DNA of 14,792 nt, from contig JAUQWL010000050.1 of assembly GCA_030835185.1 (NCBI GenBank), positions 1-14,792 on the forward strand, written 5' to 3'. The translations under genes and the position numbers were made by a program. Shown here one piece after another: positions 4,729 to 11,345 of this stretch; the first letter of the stretch is position 1; the number at the start of each line of letters is the position of its first letter. Origin of the DNA: Solirubrobacterales bacterium (lineage in GTDB: Bacteria > Actinomycetota > Thermoleophilia > Solirubrobacterales > 70-9). The notes beneath the pieces were generated by a model, which was not told where the DNA came from, ran no database searches, and worked only from the letters and a program-made list of their open reading frames with translations.

Positions 4729-5613
4729 ATGGCTGAAGAAGCGACATTCCGAGTAAAGACCGGCCTTGCGGAGATGCTCAAGGGCGGTGTGATCATGGAC
4801 GTGGTCGACGCCGAACAGGCGAAGGTCGCAGAGGAGGCGGGTGCCTGCGCGGTCATGGCCCTGGAACGGGTTCCGGCCGACATCCGTCGAGACGGCGGTG
4901 TGGCCCGCATGTCGAATCCGCGGATGATCAAGGGCATCCAGGACGCGGTCTCGATCCCGGTCATGGCCAAGGCCCGAATCGGCCACTTCGCCGAAGCCCA
5001 GGTTCTCCAGTCGCTCGACGTGGACTTCATCGATGAGTCCGAGGTCCTGACCCCGGCCGACGAGGCCAACCACATCGACAAGTTCGAGTTCGACGCGCCT
5101 TTCGTGTGCGGAGCGACGAATCTCGGTGAAGCACTCCGCCGGCTTGGCGAAGGTGCCGCGATGATCCGTTCGAAGGGTGAGGCCGGCACCGGCAACATCG
5201 TCGAAGCTGTCCGCCACATGCGTGAGATCACCTCCGGCATTCGTCATCTCGGGACTCTCACCTCAACCGAACTGCCGACCGCTGCCAAGAACCTCGCCGC
5301 TCCGCTGGAGCTGGTCCGTGACGTCGCGACGACCGGTTGGCTGCCCGTGCCGCTCTTCTGTGCCGGAGGCATCGCGACCCCGGCCGACGCGGCTCTGATG
5401 ATGCAGCTGGGCGCCGAAGGGAACTTCGTAGGTTCCGGCATCTTCAAGAGCGACGATCCCGAACGCAGGGCGAAGGCGATAGTCGAGGCGACAACCCATT
5501 TCAACGACCCGGAACGGGTGACCGCCGCCTCCGAGCGGCTCGGCGATGCGATGCCGGGCATCGAGATGTCGGCGCTCGGCGAAGACGCGAAGCTTGCCGA
5601 ACGGGGCTGGTAG
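4729..5613 (+). CDS. pdxS: Pyridoxal 5'-phosphate synthase subunit PdxS
   Basis: PdxS is the (beta/alpha)8-barrel synthase subunit. It condenses ribose 5-phosphate (or ribulose 5-phosphate), glyceraldehyde 3-phosphate and ammonia to PLP in the deoxyxylulose-independent B6 pathway, as a dodecamer with PdxT in the cytoplasm. Signatures are RVKTGLAEMLKGGVIMDVV, ALERVPADIRRDGGVARM, PVMAKARIGH and IRSKGEAGTGNIVEAVRHMR. Starting at ATG 4729 the protein is 294 residues and the key residues fall at Asp24, Lys81 and Lys149, exactly the numbering of Bacillus subtilis PdxS. This strongly supports 4729 over ATG 4711 or 4723. The two lysines carry the covalent intermediates. It overlaps the likely pdxT start by 20 bases and lies downstream of the RpiR-family regulator. 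Nothing in the active site looks altered. Confidence 0.96.
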   Translation: MAEEATFRVKTGLAEMLKGGVIMDVVDAEQAKVAEEAGACAVMALERVPADIRRDGGVARMSNPRMIKGIQDAVSIPVMAKARIGHFAEAQVLQSLDVDFIDESEVLTPADEANHIDKFEFDAPFVCGATNLGEALRRLGEGAAMIRSKGEAGTGNIVEAVRHMREITSGIRHLGTLTSTELPTAAKNLAAPLELVRDVATTGWLPVPLFCAGGIATPADAALMMQLGAEGNFVGSGIFKSDDPERRAKAIVEATTHFNDPERVTAASERLGDAMPGIEMSALGEDAKLAERGW

Positions 5614-6190
5614 CCCCGGACCGGCGCAGGCCGGTGCGCCCCTGCGAATCGGTGTACTCGCCCTGCAGGGGGGCTTCGCAGCGCACCTGAAGCACCTCGG
5701 ATCGGTCGGAGCGCTCGGGGTGGAGATCCGCAGACCCGGAGATCTCGTCGGGCTGGACGGCCTGATTCTGCCGGGCGGCGAAAGCACCACGATCACGATG
5801 GGGATGGAGCAGTACGGGCTGGTCGAGCCGATTCGGGATCTCATATCGGCAGGCAGGCCGATTCTCGGTACCTGTGCCGGCATGATCGTCGCCGACAGCG
5901 ACCACCTCGGCCTGATCGACATGACGACGCGACGAAACGCGTTCGGTCGCCAGCTGGCGAGTTTCGAGGAGGACATCGAGCTGACAGGTATGGATGGCCG
6001 GCCGTTTCGGGCGGTATTCATCCGCGCCCCCTGGGTCGAAGAGCTGGGCGAAGGCGTGGAGGTGCTTGCCGAGGTCCGCGGCCACCCGGTCGCGGTGCGC
6101 GAGGGCAAGATGAGCGCGTTCTCCTTCCACCCCGAGCTGACCGACGACAACCGGCTTCACTCCTGGTTCGTCGATCAGTGCCGCGGCTGA
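5594..6190 (+). CDS. pdxT: Pyridoxal 5'-phosphate synthase glutaminase subunit PdxT
   Basis: PdxT is the class I glutamine amidotransferase that hydrolyses glutamine and channels ammonia to PdxS. Family motifs are IGVLALQGGFAAH, LILPGGESTT, GTCAGMIV with nucleophile Cys94, and SFHPELT with His179 and Glu181 completing the triad. The C-terminal half has the expected RNAFGRQ and F-R-A-V-F-I-R-A-P segments. The start is unclear: no ATG or GTG lies near the conserved LRIGVLALQG. I chose TTG 5594, inside the end of pdxS, giving 198 residues with a 17-residue Ala/Gly/Pro-rich extension. ATG 5546 would give 214 residues, and an unusual CTG at 5642 would give the minimal family length. Translational coupling to pdxS is likely. 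Confidence 0.93.
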   Translation: MPNGAGSPGPAQAGAPLRIGVLALQGGFAAHLKHLGSVGALGVEIRRPGDLVGLDGLILPGGESTTITMGMEQYGLVEPIRDLISAGRPILGTCAGMIVADSDHLGLIDMTTRRNAFGRQLASFEEDIELTGMDGRPFRAVFIRAPWVEELGEGVEVLAEVRGHPVAVREGKMSAFSFHPELTDDNRLHSWFVDQCRG

Positions 6191-6217
6191 GCTCGGGCAG
6201 CCTTCAGTCGGCCCGCT

Positions 6218-6643
6218 TCAGCCCGACAGCGGCGAACCGGCCAGGGTGAAAAACCAGACGACGAAGGAGATCGCCGCGATTACGACCGAACCGATGACCA
6301 CCGCTTCCAGCAGGGTGAGCGGTTGCCGGAGTTCCGAGTCACGCATGCTTCTCATCCATCCGAGCCGGATCGGTTCGACCGTATGCGAGCCGGTCAGGCG
6401 GAGGTAGAGCTCGTTCATCAGACCGATGACCCAGGCGACCACGAGGATCGAGCCGATCACACCGAACAGCACGATCGCGTAGGGCCCGAGACTCGGAAAC
6501 TGCGTCGCGGCAAGCTGGGAGCCGATCCAGAGCCAGGCCAGCGGGACCAGCGTCCAGAGCGACAGCGCCAGCAGCAGCATCAACAGGGCCAGGAGGCCGG
6601 CCATGAACCTTCGCGCCGGGCTCTTTTCGCTGCGAGATGTCAC
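6218..6643 (-). CDS. Small membrane protein with three predicted helices, function unknown
   Basis: A 141-residue protein I do not recognise. After a basic N-terminus (TSRSEKSPARR) it has helices at about 14-42 (MAGLLALLMLLLALSLWTL), 54-76 (AIVLFGVIGSILVVAWVIGL) and 110-133 (LEAVVIGSVVIAAISFVVWF). A loop between helices 2 and 3 contains YLRLTGSHTVEPIRLGWMRSMRDS. The start is GTG 6643: no ribosome site precedes it, but a -10 box TATGGT lies six bases upstream, which fits a leaderless mRNA. It diverges from yebC across only 22 bases and converges with pdxT. Base and codon use resemble the neighbours, which argues against recent transfer. Confidence 0.65.
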   Translation of the reverse strand: MTSRSEKSPARRFMAGLLALLMLLLALSLWTLVPLAWLWIGSQLAATQFPSLGPYAIVLFGVIGSILVVAWVIGLMNELYLRLTGSHTVEPIRLGWMRSMRDSELRQPLTLLEAVVIGSVVIAAISFVVWFFTLAGSPLSG

Positions 6644-6649
6644 CGGACC

Positions 6650-6655
6650 ACCATA
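6650..6655 (-). promoter_or_regulatory. -10 element of the three-helix membrane protein gene
   Basis: On the minus strand this reads TATGGT (TANNNT), followed by six bases and the GTG start at 6643. It shares two base pairs with the yebC -10 on the other strand. Confidence 0.4.
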
Positions 6656-6659
6656 GGAT
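6654..6659 (+). promoter_or_regulatory. -10 element of yebC, implying a leaderless mRNA
   Basis: TAGGAT is followed by six bases and ATG 6666. There is no Shine-Dalgarno (the intervening bases are CAAAGT), so transcription most likely begins at the start codon. Confidence 0.5.
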
Positions 6660-6665
6660 CAAAGT

Positions 6666-7415
6666 ATGTCGGGTCATTCTAAGTGGTCTTCCATCAAGCA
6701 CAAGAAGGGCGCCGCCGATGCGAAACGCGGCCAGCTCTTCACCAAACTCGCCAAGGCAATCACCGTTGCGGCCAAAGAAGGCGGTGGTGATCCGGATGCC
6801 AATCCGGCGCTCGCGACAGCGATCCAGAAGGCTCGCGACGAGTCGATGCCGAAGGCCAACATCGAGCGGGCGATCGACCGCGGCACCGGGGAGGGTCCTG
6901 ACGCCGTCGTAGTCGAGCGCATCCAGTTCGAGGGCTACGGGCCGGGTGGCACCGCAGTGCTTGTCGAAGCACTCACCGACAACCGCAACCGAACCAGCGC
7001 CGAGGTGCGTCACGCTTTTACCCGCCACGGCGGCAGCCTCGGCGAGCCGGGCTCCGTCGCCTGGATGTTCGAGACTCACGGGGTCGTTGTCGTCGACGGC
7101 GAGAAGTACGGCGAGGACGACCTCATCGGGGCGATCGACGCCGGCGCCAGTGACGTGGTCGAGGAAGAGGGCAGGCTCAGGGTTCTGGCCGAGCCGTCGG
7201 ACCTGACTGCGGTCAAGGAGGCGATCGCCGCCGACGGGATCGAAATCGAGTCGGTCAACCTGACCACCGAGCCGAAAAACACGGTCGAGGTCGCCGAGTC
7301 CGAAGCGGGCGGGCTGATGAAGATGCTGGACGCGATCGAGGAGCAGGACGACGTAAACGAGGTCTACGCGAACTTCGACATCCCGGACGAGGTTCTGGAG
7401 CGGATCGCCGGCTGA
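6666..7415 (+). CDS. yebC: YebC/PmpR/TACO1 family protein
   Basis: A 249-residue cytoplasmic protein of the usual family length. Its nearly invariant N-terminus is SGHSKWSSIKHKKGAADAKRGQLFTKLAKAI. Further markers are GGDPDANPALATAIQKARDESMPKANIERAIDRG and FEGYGPGGTAVLVEALTDNRNRTSAEVRHAFTRHGGSLGEPGSVAWMF. The C-terminal domain closes with LDAIEEQDDVNEVYANFDIP. Long annotated as a transcriptional regulator; more recent work on YebC relatives and mitochondrial TACO1 points to a role in translation, helping ribosomes through difficult stretches such as prolines. In actinobacteria it usually sits just before ruvC, as here, with 72 bases between. ATG 6666 is the only sensible start. Confidence 0.96.
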   Translation: MSGHSKWSSIKHKKGAADAKRGQLFTKLAKAITVAAKEGGGDPDANPALATAIQKARDESMPKANIERAIDRGTGEGPDAVVVERIQFEGYGPGGTAVLVEALTDNRNRTSAEVRHAFTRHGGSLGEPGSVAWMFETHGVVVVDGEKYGEDDLIGAIDAGASDVVEEEGRLRVLAEPSDLTAVKEAIAADGIEIESVNLTTEPKNTVEVAESEAGGLMKMLDAIEEQDDVNEVYANFDIPDEVLERIAG

Positions 7416-7454
7416 CGACGTCCGCTGCGGCGTTCGCGGCGGTCTGGTCCGGAA

Positions 7455-7467
7455 GGCATCCGATGCC
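7455..7467 (+). repeat. Short hairpin in the yebC-ruvC gap
   Basis: GGCAT (7455-7459) and ATGCC (7463-7467) pair around CCG. It is followed by GGGCCCAGAATG rather than a T-run, so it is not a clear terminator. It lies just upstream of the weak -10-like CAGAAT (7473-7478) before ruvC. Confidence 0.25.
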
Positions 7468-7487
7468 GGGCCCAGAATGTATTGACG

Positions 7488-8012
7488 ATGAGAGTCGTGA
7501 TGGGAATAGACCCCGGGACGGCCAATCTCGGTTTCGGCGTGATCAGAATCGAAGGCGGCCACATGGTTGCCCTCGATGGAGGCGTGATCGAGACCTCTTC
7601 GGGCGATACGCCCGAAAGACGGCTTTCGCGCATCCACGACTCGCTGTTCGACCTGATCGAATGGCATCAGCCCTCGGCGGTGGCGCTCGAGGATCTCTAC
7701 TTCGGCAGGAACGTCGGCTCGGCCATGCGGGTCGGCCAGGCCAGTGGCGTGGCGATGCTGGCCGCGGCCCGAAACGATGTCGACTGCTTCGCCTACACAC
7801 CTCAGGCCATCAAGAATGCGGTCTGTGGCTCCGGCGACGCCGCAAAGCGCCAGGTCCAGAAGATGGTGGGTACGCTGCTCGGTCTCTCGGAGCCGCCCCG
7901 GCCTGACCACGCCGCCGACGCCCTCGCGGTGGCGATCTGCCACGGCGGCTCGGCCGGGATGAGAGAAGCCGCAGCCGCTGCCCGGAGCACGCTCGCCCGG
8001 GTGGGCACTTGA
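7488..8012 (+). CDS. ruvC: Holliday junction resolvase RuvC (crossover junction endodeoxyribonuclease)
   Basis: RuvC cleaves Holliday junctions symmetrically as a dimer, guided by RuvAB. The RNase H-like active site is intact: Asp8 in MGIDPGTANLGFGVI, Glu68 in ALEDLYFGRN, and the C-terminal His141 and Asp144 in PDHAADALAVAICH. The fourth-ligand arrangement (His, Asp) resembles Thermus RuvC more than the two aspartates of E. coli. From ATG 7488 it is 174 residues, the normal size; TTG 7482 two codons earlier is also in frame. No ribosome site is visible. CAGAAT at 7473-7478 is a poor -10 candidate nine bases before the ATG, so it may be read partly from the yebC transcript. The stop overlaps the ruvA start. 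Confidence 0.96.
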   Translation: MRVVMGIDPGTANLGFGVIRIEGGHMVALDGGVIETSSGDTPERRLSRIHDSLFDLIEWHQPSAVALEDLYFGRNVGSAMRVGQASGVAMLAAARNDVDCFAYTPQAIKNAVCGSGDAAKRQVQKMVGTLLGLSEPPRPDHAADALAVAICHGGSAGMREAAAAARSTLARVGT

Positions 8013-8617
8013 TCGCCACGGTCAGAGGGGAGGTCCTGGTCCGCCGCGGCGATTACGTCGTGATCGAGGCGGCCGGCGTCGGCTACAGGCTGCGGGTCAG
8101 CACCGAGACCCTGCGCAGCGTACCGGCGGCCGGCAACGAGATTTTCCTCCATGCCGAGACGATCAGCCGCGACGATGGCATCTCGCTCTACGGTTTTTCC
8201 TCCGAAGAGGAGCGGGGTCTTTTCGCGCAGCTGATCGGCGTGAGCGGCATCGGCCCGAAAGTGGCGATAGCCGCCCTCTCCGGAGGCCCTCACCGGGAAC
8301 TGACCGCGGCGATAGTCGCCGGCGACGCCAAACGGTTTCAGGCTGTGCCGGGTATCGGCAAACGCACTGCGGAGCGAATCATCCTCGAACTCAAGGATCG
8401 GGTCACGGCCGAGGCCGAAGCGGCGGGGTCGAAGCTTCCGCAGCCGGCCGCTGGGTCGGCCCGCTCGCTTGCGCGCGATGGTCTCATCAACCTCGGCTAC
8501 GCGCCGCTCGAGGCCGAACAGCTGCTCGACGGGCTCAATCAGGGTGAAGACCCTGAAGCATTGATAAGCGCCGCACTCAAGCGGGCGGCCGCGACCGGCG
8601 GTCCAGAGTCCCGATGA
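8009..8617 (+). CDS. ruvA: Holliday junction DNA helicase subunit RuvA
   Basis: RuvA tetramers bind the four-way junction and load the RuvB motors. The 202-residue length is standard. Domain I (1-62) is the OB fold beginning MIATVRGEVLVRRGDYVVIEA. Domain II carries the two helix-hairpin-helix motifs, LIGVSGIGPKVAIAAL and AVPGIGKRTAERIILEL. After an Ala/Pro-rich linker, domain III (about 150-196) has DGLINLGYAPLEAEQLL and contacts RuvB. The start is TTG 8009, overlapping the ruvC stop codon (TTGA), which implies translational coupling. Its own stop overlaps the ruvB start as ATGA. Confidence 0.96.
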   Translation: MIATVRGEVLVRRGDYVVIEAAGVGYRLRVSTETLRSVPAAGNEIFLHAETISRDDGISLYGFSSEEERGLFAQLIGVSGIGPKVAIAALSGGPHRELTAAIVAGDAKRFQAVPGIGKRTAERIILELKDRVTAEAEAAGSKLPQPAAGSARSLARDGLINLGYAPLEAEQLLDGLNQGEDPEALISAALKRAAATGGPESR

Positions 8618-9717
8618 CCGGAAAACCCGACAAGGGGAACCGCCCCGAGTTCGGCGGTAGCCGAATCAACCTCGGCCTCGAGGCCGACCTTCCCGACGGA
8701 GCTGAACCGAGGGTCCATGACGCCCGGGCCGACATTCCCGATCGCGAGCTGGACCGGTCGCTCCGTCCACCGGGGCTGGAGGATTTCGTCAATCAGAAGC
8801 AGGTCACCGATCAGCTCGCCCTGTTCATCGAGGCGGCGAAGAAGCGCGAAGAGCCGCTCGACCACGTGCTTCTGGCCGGCCCTCCGGGTCTCGGCAAGAC
8901 ATCGCTGGCCAACATCATCGCCGCCGAGATGGGCGTGCCGATGGTCCATACTGCGGGTCCCGCGCTGGAGAAGAAGGGTGACGTGGCAGCCTTCCTCACC
9001 TCTCTGGAGCCGGGCAGCGTTTTCTTCATCGATGAAATTCACCGCCTCGGCAGAGCGGTCGAAGAGACCCTCTACCCGGCCATGGAGGACGGCGAACTCC
9101 CTGTCGTGCTCGGCCAGGGCGCCGGTGCCCGCACCGTGACACTGCCTCTGCCGCCTTTCACGCTGGTCGGCGCGACCACTCGAAGTGGCTTGTTGACCAC
9201 CCCGCTCAGGGACCGATTCGGTGTTTCGCACCGGCTCGAGTACTACTCGCCGGAGCATCTCGCGGTGATCGTCAGCCGGTCGGCCGGGATCCTCGAGGTC
9301 GAAATCGACGACGCCGGAGCCCACGCGATAGCCGAGCGTTCGCGGGGCACGCCCCGGGTCGCCAACCGCCTTCTGAAACGCGTCAGGGACTTCGCCGAAG
9401 TCAAAGGAAGGGGGTTCGTAGACGCTTCGATCGCCGAAGCAGCGCTGGAAATGCTGGAGGTGGATCGTGCCGGCCTGGATCGCTCCGACCGCGCTCTGCT
9501 GGCGCTCATCGCCAACCGCTTTTCCGGCGGGCCGGTCGGCCTTTCGACGATCGCGGTGGCGATCGGCGAGGAGACCGACACGATCGAGGATGTGCTCGAG
9601 CCGTATCTGCTCCAGCTCGGCATGCTGAAGCGGACCCCACGTGGGCGCGTGTTGACGCGGGCGGCCTTCGATCATCTCGGAATCGAGCCGCCGCGCGGCC
9701 ACGAACAGCTTTTCTGA
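8614..9717 (+). CDS. ruvB: Holliday junction DNA helicase RuvB (branch migration ATPase)
   Basis: A 367-residue AAA+ motor that forms hexamers and drives branch migration with RuvA. Motifs in order are Walker A GPPGLGKTS (from Gly89), Walker B FFIDEIHRLGR (Asp140-Glu141), sensor 1 GATTRSG, the arginine-finger segment PLRDRFG (about 197-203), sensor 2 RGTPRVANRLLKRVRDFA, and a C-terminal winged helix ending GRVLTRAAFDHLGIEPP. The N-terminus has about 40 extra residues before the conserved LRPPGLEDFVNQ, rich in Gly/Asp/Arg, a common actinobacterial extension. ATG 8614 overlaps the ruvA stop by four bases. A rho-independent terminator follows about 100 bases after the stop, closing the ruvCAB operon. 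Confidence 0.97.
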   Translation: MTGKPDKGNRPEFGGSRINLGLEADLPDGAEPRVHDARADIPDRELDRSLRPPGLEDFVNQKQVTDQLALFIEAAKKREEPLDHVLLAGPPGLGKTSLANIIAAEMGVPMVHTAGPALEKKGDVAAFLTSLEPGSVFFIDEIHRLGRAVEETLYPAMEDGELPVVLGQGAGARTVTLPLPPFTLVGATTRSGLLTTPLRDRFGVSHRLEYYSPEHLAVIVSRSAGILEVEIDDAGAHAIAERSRGTPRVANRLLKRVRDFAEVKGRGFVDASIAEAALEMLEVDRAGLDRSDRALLALIANRFSGGPVGLSTIAVAIGEETDTIEDVLEPYLLQLGMLKRTPRGRVLTRAAFDHLGIEPPRGHEQLF

Positions 9718-9813
9718 GCAGAGCCCGCACCCCCGAGCGCTTCCGTACCCTGAGCTTCTCCGCTTCGTGTGCCCTTCAGCCGAAGTGACCGCCGCGCGGC
9801 CGGCAAGGGACCC

Positions 9814-9837
9814 TGGCGCATGGTGCGCTGTTTTCTT
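9814..9837 (+). terminator. Rho-independent terminator of the ruvCAB operon
   Basis: GCGCA (9816-9820) pairs with TGCGC (9824-9828) around TGG, with two additional wobble pairs at the base. TTTTCTT follows immediately (9831-9837). It lies between ruvB and the convergent transporter gene. The rest of the 9718-9813 gap shows nothing else recognisable. Confidence 0.55.
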
Positions 9838-10718
9838 CAACAGCCCCTGTGGGCCGCGTTGCACACCGGCTCCGGTGGGGCGTTTCGAGAGTGCATGAAC
9901 CTGGCGAAGAGTCCGCCGGTGATGAACATGAAGGCGCTGTAGACGGCGGCCGGGATCATCAGCTCGTCGTCGATCATCCCGGCGACCACGATGGCCACGG
10001 TCGCGTTGTGAACGCCGAGTTCAAGGGCTATCGCCGTCGCCTGGCGGTCGGACAGCCGGGCGAGTTTCGAGACGGCAAAACTGAAAGTCATCGCGGCCAG
10101 GTTGAGGGTGAGTGCCGCGGCGGCGACCCGGGCGACATTCTCCCTGATCAGGTCGAACTCCGAGATCACGGCACCGAGCACGACCAGTACGAACAGGACC
10201 AGCGACGCGCGGCTCAGGGGCGGCCGGATCCGCTCGACCCGCTCCGGTGAGCGGCCGCGCACCCAGAGGCCGAGGCTCAGCGGCAGGATCGTGATCAGGA
10301 AGGTTCGCAGTACGACGCTCCACATATTGACGTCATCGAGGGAATTGCCGGCCCCGAAATGGCGGTTCGCGAGATCGAGAACGAGTGGGATCGTGACCAC
10401 CGCCACGACGCTGGAGAGCGCAGTCATCGAGATCGAGAGCGCCGTCTCGCCTTTGGCCAGATGGGTGAACATGTTGGCCAGGGTGCCACCGGGCGAAGCA
10501 CCGAGCAGGACCAGTCCCATCGCGAGGAGCGGGTCGAGACTGAACAGCTCGGCGATGCCGAACGCGAGCAGCGGGGAGACCAGCACGAGGTTGACCATCC
10601 CGATCGAAACGCCCCGTGGGTAGACGAAGATGCGTTTGAAATCGTCAACTCTGAGGCCGAGCCCCAGGGTGAACATGATGATCGCCAGCGCAAGCGGCAA
10701 CACGACCGATGTGACCAT
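9837..10718 (-). CDS. Bile acid:sodium symporter (BASS/SBF) family transporter
   Basis: This is a polytopic membrane protein of about 293 residues with nine or ten hydrophobic helices, the BASS size. Hallmarks are FTLGLGLRVDDFKRI after helix 1, the crossover motif GASPGGTLANMFTHLAKGETALSISMTALSS (about 73-103), and the second crossover ALELGVHNATVAIVVAGM. The family couples Na+ to organic anions such as bile acids, pyruvate or pantoate-like compounds; the sequence does not fix the substrate. The frame opens at ATG 10733, but GGGAGAG sits six bases before the internal ATG 10718, so I start there. It is convergent with ruvB and divergent from the zinc-ribbon gene, and so interrupts the usual ruvB-to-secD order. 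Confidence 0.88.
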   Translation of the reverse strand: MVTSVVLPLALAIIMFTLGLGLRVDDFKRIFVYPRGVSIGMVNLVLVSPLLAFGIAELFSLDPLLAMGLVLLGASPGGTLANMFTHLAKGETALSISMTALSSVVAVVTIPLVLDLANRHFGAGNSLDDVNMWSVVLRTFLITILPLSLGLWVRGRSPERVERIRPPLSRASLVLFVLVVLGAVISEFDLIRENVARVAAAALTLNLAAMTFSFAVSKLARLSDRQATAIALELGVHNATVAIVVAGMIDDELMIPAAVYSAFMFITGGLFARFMHSRNAPPEPVCNAAHRGC

Positions 10719-10772
10719 CGAAATCTCTCCCATCCTCGAACGCGGCCCGCCCCGACCCGGACGCTTCCGGCC

Positions 10773-10778
10773 AATCTA
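10773..10778 (-). promoter_or_regulatory. -10 element of the BASS transporter gene
   Basis: On the minus strand this reads TAGATT, 54 bases before ATG 10718. The leader of about 48 bases contains the GGGAGAG ribosome site. No clear -35 is visible. Confidence 0.35.
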
Positions 10779-10832
10779 CCGGGCGCAGAGGATGCCGGCG
10801 GCCGAGCACCGACACCGAGGCGCCCGCTCCAC

Positions 10833-10838
10833 TAGCCT
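10833..10838 (+). promoter_or_regulatory. -10 element of the zinc-ribbon/PAS-like gene, implying a leaderless mRNA
   Basis: TAGCCT lies eight bases before ATG 10847 and no Shine-Dalgarno is present. CCGACA at 10809-10814, with an 18-base spacer, is a possible partial -35. Confidence 0.4.
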
Positions 10839-10846
10839 TCCGGCCG

Positions 10847-11335
10847 ATGCCTTTCTTTATCTGTCCCAACTGCGGCAACCGCGAAACCAGCGGGGAGCGC
10901 ACTGCCGGATTCAGTTCCCGCCCCAAGGGCTGCTCGAAATGCGGATTCGGTTTCGTCTTCGAGCTGCTGGACGACTACTACCCGGCTCCCAACGCGGCTT
11001 TTTTCGTCTGCGATCAGCAGGGCCGGGTCCTCGATGCGGGTCGCGGAAGCTATGAACTGACCGGTCTCAAGGACGAAGACGTGATCGGTCGGCCCGTCAA
11101 GGAGATCCTGGGGCTCGAATGGATCGACCCGGGTGACGGGGGCCCCGAGGCCGACACCGACGGCGACGGCGACACCGACCCGATCGAAACCTCCCTCGAG
11201 TGGGGCGTCAGATCGTTGGGAAAGCGGGTTGCGGTCAACGCCGAAGAGGATTCCGCGGCCGACGCGATCGCCGACGTATTTCCCGCCTATGACGAGGACG
11301 GGGGCCTGATGATCGTCTTGACCCCGGAGGGATAA
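10847..11335 (+). CDS. Zinc-ribbon protein with a PAS-like domain, function unknown
   Basis: The protein has 162 residues. It opens with a zinc ribbon using two CxxC knuckles: Cys6/Cys9 (FICPNCGN) and Cys29/Cys32 (GCSKCG). A PAS-like domain follows from about 39: LLDDYYPAPNAAFFVCDQQGRVLDAGRGSYELTGLKDEDVIGRPVKEIL has the NAAFFV...G.V...N/R-x-x-x-x-LTG...E-x-x-G-x-x pattern. The PAS core is interrupted by an acidic insert DTDGDGDTD (103-111), like a calcium-binding loop, before the last strand (GGLMIVLTPEG). No output domain is attached and no signal peptide is present, so it is probably a cytoplasmic adaptor or sensor. It lies 10 bases before secDF, the place where yajC usually sits in actinobacteria. 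The PAS call rests on pattern, not on a profile search. Confidence 0.65.
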   Translation: MPFFICPNCGNRETSGERTAGFSSRPKGCSKCGFGFVFELLDDYYPAPNAAFFVCDQQGRVLDAGRGSYELTGLKDEDVIGRPVKEILGLEWIDPGDGGPEADTDGDGDTDPIETSLEWGVRSLGKRVAVNAEEDSAADAIADVFPAYDEDGGLMIVLTPEG

Positions 11336-11338
11336 ACT
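11333..11338 (+). promoter_or_regulatory. -10 element of secDF, implying a leaderless mRNA
   Basis: TAAACT contains the stop codon of the preceding gene and ends seven bases before ATG 11346. The nearest Shine-Dalgarno-like run (GGAGGG, 11326-11331) is about 14 bases from the ATG, too far for normal use. A TTGACC at 11318-11323 is only nine bases away, so it cannot be its -35. Confidence 0.45.
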
Positions 11339-11345
11339 CCCCCGG

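Noticed and set aside
6191..6227. Terminator between pdxT and the convergent membrane gene
   Set aside because: Several short GGGC/GCCC pairings are possible, but none is clearly best and no T-run follows on either strand.
6339..7943. 534-codon open frame on the minus strand across yebC and ruvC
   Set aside because: It lies antisense to two unmistakable conserved genes, has shadow-like composition (Arg, His, Gly, Asp rich), and overlaps the three-helix membrane gene in another frame.
8539..9864. 441-codon open frame on the minus strand opposite ruvB
   Set aside because: It is a complementary shadow of ruvB with no recognisable domain, and it crosses the ruvCAB terminator.
11318..11338. TTGACC plus TAAACT as a full -35/-10 promoter for secDF
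   Set aside because: The spacer is only nine bases, far from the 16-18 needed. Only the -10 box is kept.
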